A stretch of DNA of 51,789 nt from Chloroflexota bacterium. Lineage in GTDB: Bacteria; Chloroflexota; Dehalococcoidia; SHYB01. Within the stretch, counting starts at the first letter, position 1; each line of letters begins with the position of its first letter. The DNA is taken from the NCBI GenBank assembly GCA_022572465.1, contig JACZVV010000006.1, forward strand, positions 1 through 51,789, written 5' to 3'. This document shows, one piece after another, positions 40,416-48,072 of the stretch. Position numbers and translations under genes: made by a program. Below the pieces are notes generated by a model. The model saw only the letters and a list, made by a program, of their open reading frames with translations. It ran no database searches and was not told the DNA's origin.

Positions 40416-42941
40416 ATGGCCACCAAAAAAGCTTCGGGACACGACGCCGCTGCGGAGGCCACGACCACCCGAAAACGGTCGGGCTTCCTCGACGTCCGCA
40501 GGTCGGCCCTCACGCCCAGCGAAGGTTGGATCAGCGCTGCGCTGCTCCTATCGGCCCTGCTGGTCGTCGTCGTCGCAGTCCAGACCTCGGATTGGGCCGA
40601 CCCCATGCCGCGCCTTTGGCTCGTGGCGCCCCTGGGTTTCCTGGTCGGCCTGGGCGTCGCCAAGATTCGAGGCCCGTGGCCGGCGCAACTGCTGCTGATC
40701 GTGGTGGCCCTCGCGGCGGGAGTCGCCGTGGCCTTCTGGGAGACGGCCGGCACGCTCTCCCAGGGCGGCCTCGCCGATCGTTTCGACGAGACCGTCACCC
40801 GCCTCGAAGACTGGGGCCGCACCATCGGCGGACAAGGGATCAGCAACGACCGTCTCCCCTTCACGATGATCCTTGGCGCCCTGACCTGGATCATGGCCTT
40901 CTCGTCCTCATGGTTCCTCTTCCGCCTCCGCTGGGGTTGGGCGGCCATCGTCATCCTGGCCCTGGCGATTCTGACCAACCAGACCTATCTGCCCAACTCC
41001 CACTACCCGCTGCCTCTCACGTTCTTCCTGCTCTTCAGCGTTTTGCTCATCGCGCGGGTCCATTTTCTGGACCGCGTCGTCGCCTGGAGAGAGCTCCACC
41101 TGGACGCCCGTGCGTCCCGCACGGGCTTCGCGCTCAATGCGGCCGCGATGATCGGCATCGTCTTCGCCCTGGGCTGGGCCATTCCTACCCAGAAGATCGT
41201 GGTCCAGGAGATCCGCGACGTCTATCAGACCGCCCGCGAGCCCTGGGCCGGGATGGAGGACGACTTCGAGCGGGTCTTCGCCGGCATCCCCTCCAAGAAA
41301 GCCACCCCCCTGCACAGCTTCGGCGCGGCGTTACCGCTGCGAGGCCGCATCAGCCTGGGCACTGCGCCCCTGTTCACCGTCACCACCGACATCCCGGCCT
41401 ACTGGCGCGCCCAAAGCTACGACGTCTATCAGGGGCAGGGCTGGATCGCGACGGATGACCAGCGGGAGACGCTGAAAGGGAAGGACGTCTATTCGGCCTC
41501 CAGCGACACGGGCTACCGCAAGCGCGAGTTCCTGGCGCAGAAAATCACCCTGAACAGCGCCACCAACGTCATCTTCGCTGCCGGCCAGCCCTTCGAGATC
41601 AACATCTCGTCCGAGGTCGACATCGCCACGCCCAGGGAGTTCGAGATCAATCTGGAAGGCGAAGCGCCGTCATCGCTCCTGCCAAACGACCTGGCCCAAG
41701 CGGCCGAACGGATCGCCGAGGCTCGGGGCAGCCTTTCCGAGACGGAGCGCCTGCTGCCCCCGGAGACGCAGATCGTCGAGGAGCGTGATGGAGCGTTGGT
41801 GGTGACTCGCGACCCGCCCGCGGTCCCCGACATCCTGGCCGTCCGCAGCGGAAAGCGACTCAAGGAGGGGAGCTCCTACGAGGTCGTCTCGTCGATCAGC
41901 ATCGCCACCGCCGACGACCTTCGAAACGACCGCGCGGCCTATCCGAAGTGGGTCACCGACAACTACTTGCAGCTTCCCGATTCGCTGCCGGAACGCGTCT
42001 CGCAGCTGGCGGCCGACCTCACGGGCCAAGCTGACAACGCCTACGACAAGAGCCTCGCCATCGCCGACTACCTCAGGCAATACACCGAGACCTTTCGCAT
42101 CGAAGCGCCGCCGATCAACGTCGACGCCGTCGACCACTTCCTCTTCACTCAACGGGCCGGGTACAGCGACTACTTCGCCTCGGCGATGACGGTGCTGCTG
42201 AGGGCCGCCGGGGTGCCGACGCGGCTGGCCGCCGGCTACGCGCCGGGCATCTTCGACGAGGCGTCCAGCACCTTCACCGTTCTCATCTCCGACGCGCATA
42301 GCTGGCCGGAGGCCTACTTCCCCACCTACGGCTGGATCCCCTTCGAGCCATCCCCCAGCCTCGTGGCGATCCCCCGGGGGTCCCTGGAGGAGCAAGCGGC
42401 CTTCCTCGATATCGAGGAGGAGATCGACCCGGCCTTCGACTTCTTGCTCGAAGACCTTTTCGGGTTCGACGACTTCCTCCAGGATGACTTCGTGCTGCCT
42501 GAGCAGGCAACGGATGTCGGCGGCCTGTTCAAGTCCGTCGCCATCAAGATCGGTCTTGCCGTGGGCGCGCTGTTTGGCCTCCTGGTCTTGCTCTACGTCG
42601 TGGTCTTCATGCTCTGGCAGGTCAACTTCCTGGGGTTGCCCTACGCCATGGGCATCTACGACCGCATGGCGAAACTTGGCGCCATGCTGGGCATCTCGCC
42701 GAATCGCTACCAAACGCCCGGAGAGTACGCGGCGTTGCTCGCGTCGAGAGCCGATCTGCCGACGGAGCAAACCTCGACGATCGCCCACGGGTTCATGAAG
42801 GCGCGGTACGCCGAGCAGGGGACCACCGGTGAAGACCAGCTGCGGATTCAACAAGCCTGGCGTCCAGTGCGCGCCGCCTTGGTGAAGCGACTCCTCTGGC
42901 AAGTGAACCCGCGGCGGCTGTTCAGCCGTGGCGGCGGCTGA
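40416..42941 (+). CDS. TgpA-like membrane transglutaminase-fold protein with Ser at the Cys site
   Basis: An 841-residue protein. After a charged tail there are about six membrane helices (residues 40-270, for example ISAALLLSALLVVVVAVQTS). A long extracytoplasmic region follows with the transglutaminase core at about 540-660, and one helix near 715 (IGLAVGALFGLLVLLYVVVF) precedes a cytoplasmic DUF4129-like tail. The core has RAGYSDYFASAMTVLLRAAG and DAHSWPEAYFPTYGWIPFEP. His628 is present, but position 584, where Cys is expected, is Ser (AGC). The stop codon lies inside the first 37-bp repeat. It is translationally close to DUF58. Confidence 0.9.
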   Translation: MATKKASGHDAAAEATTTRKRSGFLDVRRSALTPSEGWISAALLLSALLVVVVAVQTSDWADPMPRLWLVAPLGFLVGLGVAKIRGPWPAQLLLIVVALAAGVAVAFWETAGTLSQGGLADRFDETVTRLEDWGRTIGGQGISNDRLPFTMILGALTWIMAFSSSWFLFRLRWGWAAIVILALAILTNQTYLPNSHYPLPLTFFLLFSVLLIARVHFLDRVVAWRELHLDARASRTGFALNAAAMIGIVFALGWAIPTQKIVVQEIRDVYQTAREPWAGMEDDFERVFAGIPSKKATPLHSFGAALPLRGRISLGTAPLFTVTTDIPAYWRAQSYDVYQGQGWIATDDQRETLKGKDVYSASSDTGYRKREFLAQKITLNSATNVIFAAGQPFEINISSEVDIATPREFEINLEGEAPSSLLPNDLAQAAERIAEARGSLSETERLLPPETQIVEERDGALVVTRDPPAVPDILAVRSGKRLKEGSSYEVVSSISIATADDLRNDRAAYPKWVTDNYLQLPDSLPERVSQLAADLTGQADNAYDKSLAIADYLRQYTETFRIEAPPINVDAVDHFLFTQRAGYSDYFASAMTVLLRAAGVPTRLAAGYAPGIFDEASSTFTVLISDAHSWPEAYFPTYGWIPFEPSPSLVAIPRGSLEEQAAFLDIEEEIDPAFDFLLEDLFGFDDFLQDDFVLPEQATDVGGLFKSVAIKIGLAVGALFGLLVLLYVVVFMLWQVNFLGLPYAMGIYDRMAKLGAMLGISPNRYQTPGEYAALLASRADLPTEQTSTIAHGFMKARYAEQGTTGEDQLRIQQAWRPVRAALVKRLLWQVNPRRLFSRGGG

Positions 42942-43063
42942 GCCGCGGCAGCATTTCCGGCCCTCGCGGCCACGAGCAGGCGGCTGAGCCACATCGGCAT
43001 TTCCGGGCCTCGCGGAGGCGGCTGAGCCACGGCAGCATTTCCGGCCAACGCGGCGGCTGAGCA
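42933..43063. repeat. 37-bp repeat cluster B
   Basis: Three full 37-bp units (42933-42969, 42979-43015, 43017-43053) and a partial one (43052-43063). They start GGCGGCTGAGCC and end CGCGG, with CATTTCCGG in the middle. The cluster fills the gap between two convergent genes, and its first TGA is the transglutaminase stop. Confidence 0.88.
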
Positions 43064-43073
43064 TGCCGCCGCG

Positions 43074-43766
43074 TCAGTCCGAGACCAACGCGCCGTCCTC
43101 CAGCTTGAGGACACGATGGGCCACGTCCAGCACGGCCTGGTCGTGGGTCGCCACCACCACCGCCAACCGGTCTTGCACCACGATCTCGGCCAACAGCGAG
43201 AAGATCGAACTGGCGGAAACGGAGTCCAGCTCCGCCGTAGGCTCGTCCGCCAGGATCAACGGGGGTTTGTTGACGATAGCTCGGGCGATGGCGACCCGCT
43301 GCTGCTCGCCGCCCGACAGCTCGTAAGGCCGGTGCCGCACCCGGTGCAGCAGCCCGACCGTGTCCAGCGCCACCCGAGCCAAACGCTCTCGCTCGCTCCG
43401 GGATGCGCCGGCGATGCGCAGCGGCAGCTCCACGTTCTCCTGAGCCGATAGCAGCGGGAGCAGGCCGAAGGTCTGGAAGACGAAACCAAGGTCGGTGCGC
43501 CGCATCTGCGCCAGCTCGGATGCCGAAAAAGTGGACAGGTCTCTGCCTCTCAGATACACCACGCCTTCCGTTGGCGTGTCGAGGCCGCCAAGGAGATTGA
43601 GCAGCGTCGTCTTGCCCGACCCAGACCTTCCCAGCAGCACCACCACCTCTGCGGGGAAGATGTCCAACGAAACGTCGCGCACGGCGTGGACCACCTCGCC
43701 GCCGACGGCGAACTCGCGCCCCACGCCCCGGGCCGCGACGACCGCGTCTTCTGGGATTTGATTCAT
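43074..43766 (-). CDS. ABC transporter ATPase, LolD/MacB-like
   Basis: A 230-residue ATPase. Walker A is VVVLLGRSGSGKTTLLNLLG (about 42-61), the Q-loop is LGFVFQTFGLLPLLSAQENV, the signature is YELSGGEQQRVAIARAIV, Walker B is PLILADEPTAELDS, and the switch is VVVATHDQAVLDVA. It is typical of the lipoprotein-release/MacB subgroup that drives FtsX-type permeases by mechanotransmission. It is the last gene of the four-gene operon and is ATGA-coupled to the other ATPase. The two ATPases may form a heterodimer or each serve one permease. Confidence 0.93.
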   Translation of the reverse strand: MNQIPEDAVVAARGVGREFAVGGEVVHAVRDVSLDIFPAEVVVLLGRSGSGKTTLLNLLGGLDTPTEGVVYLRGRDLSTFSASELAQMRRTDLGFVFQTFGLLPLLSAQENVELPLRIAGASRSERERLARVALDTVGLLHRVRHRPYELSGGEQQRVAIARAIVNKPPLILADEPTAELDSVSASSIFSLLAEIVVQDRLAVVVATHDQAVLDVAHRVLKLEDGALVSD

Positions 43767-44659
43767 TCGTGCTCCGACCGCAGGATAACCCGGTCTCCTT
43801 CCAGGCTCACCTGCACCCGGTCGGACAGCCCCACCTTCTCCAAAATCTCCCGTGGAATTTGCAGACGGCCGGAGCTGTCCAGGATCGCCAGCTCGTGGAT
43901 CGTCTCTTCATCCGAAGCCCGCTCTTCGAAGGCGCGGCGACGCCTGATCTCGGTGCTGGTCTTGCCGTCGGCGATCGCAACCACCCGTTGGACCTGGCGC
44001 GCAACGTTCATATCGTGGGTGACGACCACGATGGTCGTGCCGTACTCGGCGTTCACCGAGCGGAACAGATCGAAGATCTCCTGGCCTGTGCGCGAGTCCA
44101 GCTCCCCGGTGGGCTCGTCCGCGAGCAGCAGCGGCGGATTGTTGGCCAGGCCGGTGGCGATGGCGACTCGTTGCTGCTCCCCGCCGGAGAGCTTGTCGAC
44201 CCCATAGTCGATCCGGTGGCCCAAGCCAACGAACTCCAACAGCTCGGCCGCCCTTTGATGCCGGGCCTTCCTCGGTCGGGCCGCCAGCAGCATCGGCATC
44301 TCCACGTTCTGCCGGGCCGTGAGGTACGGGATCAGGTTTCGGCTGACCTGCTGCCACACAAAGCCGATGCCCGACCGCCGGTAGTCCACCAGCTCGCCAG
44401 GCGACATCTTCAGAAGGTTCCGGCCGGCGACGGTGACCGCGCCTGCCGAAGGGGCGTCGTACCCGGCCAGGATGTGCAGCAAGGTGCTCTTGCCGCTGCC
44501 GCTGGGGCCCACGATAGCCATCACCTCGCCCCGGTCCACCCGAAGGTCGAGGCCCCGCAGGGCGACCACTTCCAGATCGGCCACCTTGTGGATCTTGAAG
44601 AGATCTTCGCATTTGATGTAGGGCTCCAACGAGGCCTTGGGCCCTCTTCGCTGATCCAT
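43763..44659 (-). CDS. ABC transporter ATPase with C-terminal AbrB/SpoVT-like domain
   Basis: A 298-residue ATPase. Walker A VMAIVGPSGSGKSTLLHILA (about 45), Q-loop IGFVWQQVSRNLIPYLTARQ, signature DKLSGGEQQRVAIATGL, Walker B LLLADEPTGELDS, and VVVTHDMNVARQ are intact. From about residue 250 the chain reads ELAILDSSGRLQIPREILEK and VGLSDRVQVSLEGDRVILR, a textbook AbrB/MazE/SpoVT swapped-hairpin sequence. Such domains bind DNA or dimerise; here it may hold two ATPases together or sense. The track start is over-extended; ATG 44659 lies two bases after the permease stop. Confidence 0.9.
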   Translation of the reverse strand: MDQRRGPKASLEPYIKCEDLFKIHKVADLEVVALRGLDLRVDRGEVMAIVGPSGSGKSTLLHILAGYDAPSAGAVTVAGRNLLKMSPGELVDYRRSGIGFVWQQVSRNLIPYLTARQNVEMPMLLAARPRKARHQRAAELLEFVGLGHRIDYGVDKLSGGEQQRVAIATGLANNPPLLLADEPTGELDSRTGQEIFDLFRSVNAEYGTTIVVVTHDMNVARQVQRVVAIADGKTSTEIRRRRAFEERASDEETIHELAILDSSGRLQIPREILEKVGLSDRVQVSLEGDRVILRSEHE

Positions 44660-44661
44660 CA

Positions 44662-47600
44662 CTACTCTCCGAAGCGCAGGACGCGCTGAATGGCTACACG
44701 GGAGAAAAATCCAACCAGGCCGACCGTCGATCCCAGGAAGACCGCGGCCATAATGCCATACGTTGCGATTATAGCAGGCCAATTCATTCGGGTTGCGAAT
44801 GGGGGCAGCACCCGGCTCCCCTCTTCCGTCAGGTCAAGAAACGGCATCAGGATCGAGGTGAACTGGTAGCCTATCCAGCTCCCCAGGGCTAGGCCCACGA
44901 CGATCACCACCGTCTGCTCCAGAATCACGATGCCCGCCAGCCCGCGAAGCGAGATGCCCATGCCGCGAAGCAAGGCAAACTCGACTCGCCGCTGTTGCGC
45001 CTGGACATAAGAGTAGATCCCAAAACCTATAAGGGTCACGAAGACCACCGCGCCGAACACCAGGTTCAGAATCCCCTTCCAGCCGGCGGCGATCAGCGGA
45101 TCGGCCTGTAGCAAGGTCTCGATGGCGGCCCGATCGATCACGTCGAGGCCGCCTTGGCCGTCCACCGATTCGACGAACGCCGCGCGCTCCTCGCCGTCGA
45201 GGCCGGTGGCCAGCCAGATCTCGTTGGGCTGCCAGTCGATGGATAGGTCCAGACCGTTGATGCGATTCAGCAACAACGGCAGGCTGGTGATCAGGAAGCC
45301 ATCGTCAAAGGGGTCCATGGTCGGGAAGAAGTCCACCACGCCGATGATCCGGCTAGGCACTATATGGCTGCTGATCGACAGAAGCGGCTCGCTGCCCAGG
45401 GTCTCGCCCAGGCGGTCCAGCGCGGCACGGCTGGCGATCACCGGCAGCGGCGGCAGCCCGTCTCGGCCCGTGCCAAAGAGCAACCCTCGGGTGGACAGCA
45501 GCGACCCCGTCCCCCAGATGAACAGCCCGGCCGTGCCCCTGCCATCGCGGGTGACGGAGGCGCTGATCTCCAGGCTGTCCGCCACGGCGCCGGGGGAGTC
45601 GTTGGCCACGGCGAGCTCCGGCTCCTCATCGAAACGCTCCAGGAACACCGGCTCCGATTCCGGGCCGGACCCGACCTGAAGATCGTCGATGTAGACGGCG
45701 CCGGGATTCAAGCTCATCCCGCCCAGCTGGCGAACCGTCAGCGAGATCAACCGCAACGGCGGCTGGGGCACAAACGACTGTCGTCGAAACGTCCCCTGGC
45801 CCGTCGACTCCAGCGACACCTCCAGGAACTGCCAGTCCCCCTCGGTCAACCGGCCCAGTTCGAAATCGGCGTGCCGGCCGTTGACATCCACCAGCCGCAC
45901 GCGGAGCGAGATGTCGCGCCGCGGCGTCGCCGGGCGGGCCCAGACGCCCAACGTCGTCGCGCCGGCGGGCAGCGCCAGTCCGGGAAGCGGCTCGCTTTCT
46001 GATTCCAGGGACCGCATCAGGTCGGTCAAGGACGCGGAGGAGAAGTCGCCTCGATACCACGCCACCTCAGCGAACCGTTGGGGGTCGACGGCCAGGAGAT
46101 CGAACCGGGTCGACGAGAAGATCTGCAGGGCTTGATAGGCGCGTCCCCGATAGGCCGGACTGAAGCGCGAGTCGCCGATCACGCCACTGAACCGGTCCTC
46201 GAATGAGACCGAGTCCCCGCGCCGGCCCAGGGAAACGCCCTCCACCAGCAGGTCGCCGCCCGAGCGATACAGGGCCCGTTGCTCGTAGCTCTTCTGGATC
46301 GTACCGCCGAAGTTCGCGGCGAACATGGCAACGCTGGAGGCCAGCATCAGCAGCAGGATGGGGCGCGTATACGGCACCGGGTTGCGTGCAATCTGCCACA
46401 GCCCCAGAACGAGCCAGGCGCGGCGGAAGGACGACGCCAGCCATCCCATCCCTCTGGCGACCAAGGGGAAGAAACGCAGGAGCAGGAGTCCGATCGCCAG
46501 CAGGAATATGGCCGGGGCGGCCAACAACACATGGTCCACGCTCCGCTCGCCAGAGAAGGAGCTGGTGACCACCGTGCCTCGCTGCGTCAGCTCCCAATAC
46601 AGCAGGCCAGCGATGATGCTGATGAAGATGTCGACGTAGTACCGGGTCAACAGTGGCATGCCCGGCGGCCGCGCCAACCCCGCGCGATACCGCAACGGAT
46701 TGAGCCGCGAGGCCTGGATCGTCGGCACCAGTAGAGCGACAAAAGCGATGGCGGCCCCGCCCAGGGCCATGGCATAGGCGTTGACGGTGAGCGTCACCGG
46801 CAACGCCGCGCCTCCCGTCAGGTCCGAGAACGCAGCCGTATACCCCAGCAGCGCCGTCGCCCCCAACGCAATGAGCGGGCCCAGGAAGAACGCCAGCGTC
46901 ACAATCATCGACGTCTCCCACAGGTACAACGCCATCACCTGCGACCCGTCGGCGCCCCGCGAGCGCAGAAGAGCGACCTCACCCTGATGCCGGTCCACCA
47001 CGACCTGGGCGACCATGACCAGGAAGTAGGCCACGATGCCCAGGATCATCATCACGATGACCAGCAGAGGGATTCGTCCGAACAGGTCCTTGGTCTTGAA
47101 CTGGGCCAGGACCGTGTCCAGCTCGGTCCGCTCGTTGAACGTGTTGATCCGGCTCCGAAGCTGGCTGTTCATCCGTTGCAGGCCGAACTGCGCCCGCTCC
47201 ACGTTCCGCACGTCGATCTGCGACATATCGACGAACAGGCCCCAGGAGTAATCGGACAGCATCTTGGGGAACAGCGTCCCGACGCCCCGTATGAACGTCT
47301 CCTCGGGCACGAACAACGGAATGAAGTTTTGGTTCTGGCTCCGAGTGACGTACCGCTGGACGTCGGAACGCCACAGACCGGCCTCCGGGTCGTTCCGGCG
47401 AACGATGCCGGCGATGCGGGCCACCGCATGCGTGGAGACGTCTTCCCAGTGCGGCACCGCCAGCAGCCGGTCGCCGATGCCCAATCCCTGCCTCAGGGCC
47501 GTCTCTTCCAGGATCACAACCGGGATCTCCGGCGCGCTGGTGGGCCGGCCCTGGACATCGGCGCCGACCACCACCTCCCCGGGCACCTCTCCGGCCACCA

Positions 47601-48072
47601 GCGTCGTCTGCTCTTCGAACTGCGTCTGGAAGAAGAAGAACGCCCGCCGTCTGGGGGCGGCCTTCACCGCTTCGTCGCCCTCGATCGCTTCGGGAGAGGT
47701 GTCGAGAGGCCGACCGGCCGCCGCCGACCGGTTCACGAAGAAGGTGGAGCCCTCCATCGACCTGGTGCTGTCCTCGACGAACCAGGCCACGTTGTGCTCG
47801 ATCGCCGATTCGACCTCACCTCGGATCTCGCGGTACGCATCGGGCGTCGTCGGGGCGTAGTAGGCGATCAGATCGATGTCCAGCTCGGCGGGCGTCCGCT
47901 CATCGATGGCGAAGTCGAGCCCCAGTTGGCGCACCGCGTCGCCGTAGATGAACGTGCTGGACATCAGCGCCACCGCCAGCACAGAGCCCAACGCCAGGGG
48001 CACCAGCAAGCGCCACCGGGCCATCGCCCTGCGCATGGCCAAGGGCCACAAGCTGAGAAAGCCGGGCAGCAT
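44662..48072 (-). CDS. Giant FtsX-like ABC permease, second of the pair
   Basis: A 1136-residue permease. An N-terminal helix (LLVPLALGSVLAVALMSS) leads to a large external domain. A first FtsX-like helix trio follows (LLVIVMMILGIVAYFLVMVA with VVVDRHQGEVALLRSRGADG), then several more helices (for example ILLLMLASSVAMFAANFGG). A second external part, about residues 700-850, looks like a galactose-binding-type beta-sandwich ending VYIDDLQVGSGPE. The last FtsX trio starts ILNLVFGAVVFVTLIGFGIY, with RRVEFALLRGMGISLRGLAG. It is paralogous to the next gene. ATG 48072 overlaps that gene's TGA by one base. Confidence 0.9.
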   Translation of the reverse strand: MLPGFLSLWPLAMRRAMARWRLLVPLALGSVLAVALMSSTFIYGDAVRQLGLDFAIDERTPAELDIDLIAYYAPTTPDAYREIRGEVESAIEHNVAWFVEDSTRSMEGSTFFVNRSAAAGRPLDTSPEAIEGDEAVKAAPRRRAFFFFQTQFEEQTTLVAGEVPGEVVVGADVQGRPTSAPEIPVVILEETALRQGLGIGDRLLAVPHWEDVSTHAVARIAGIVRRNDPEAGLWRSDVQRYVTRSQNQNFIPLFVPEETFIRGVGTLFPKMLSDYSWGLFVDMSQIDVRNVERAQFGLQRMNSQLRSRINTFNERTELDTVLAQFKTKDLFGRIPLLVIVMMILGIVAYFLVMVAQVVVDRHQGEVALLRSRGADGSQVMALYLWETSMIVTLAFFLGPLIALGATALLGYTAAFSDLTGGAALPVTLTVNAYAMALGGAAIAFVALLVPTIQASRLNPLRYRAGLARPPGMPLLTRYYVDIFISIIAGLLYWELTQRGTVVTSSFSGERSVDHVLLAAPAIFLLAIGLLLLRFFPLVARGMGWLASSFRRAWLVLGLWQIARNPVPYTRPILLLMLASSVAMFAANFGGTIQKSYEQRALYRSGGDLLVEGVSLGRRGDSVSFEDRFSGVIGDSRFSPAYRGRAYQALQIFSSTRFDLLAVDPQRFAEVAWYRGDFSSASLTDLMRSLESESEPLPGLALPAGATTLGVWARPATPRRDISLRVRLVDVNGRHADFELGRLTEGDWQFLEVSLESTGQGTFRRQSFVPQPPLRLISLTVRQLGGMSLNPGAVYIDDLQVGSGPESEPVFLERFDEEPELAVANDSPGAVADSLEISASVTRDGRGTAGLFIWGTGSLLSTRGLLFGTGRDGLPPLPVIASRAALDRLGETLGSEPLLSISSHIVPSRIIGVVDFFPTMDPFDDGFLITSLPLLLNRINGLDLSIDWQPNEIWLATGLDGEERAAFVESVDGQGGLDVIDRAAIETLLQADPLIAAGWKGILNLVFGAVVFVTLIGFGIYSYVQAQQRRVEFALLRGMGISLRGLAGIVILEQTVVIVVGLALGSWIGYQFTSILMPFLDLTEEGSRVLPPFATRMNWPAIIATYGIMAAVFLGSTVGLVGFFSRVAIQRVLRFGE

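Noticed and set aside
42933-43063. CRISPR array
   Set aside because: Units are regular, but the intervening bases are 9 and 1 nt with no unique spacers, and no cas genes are present.
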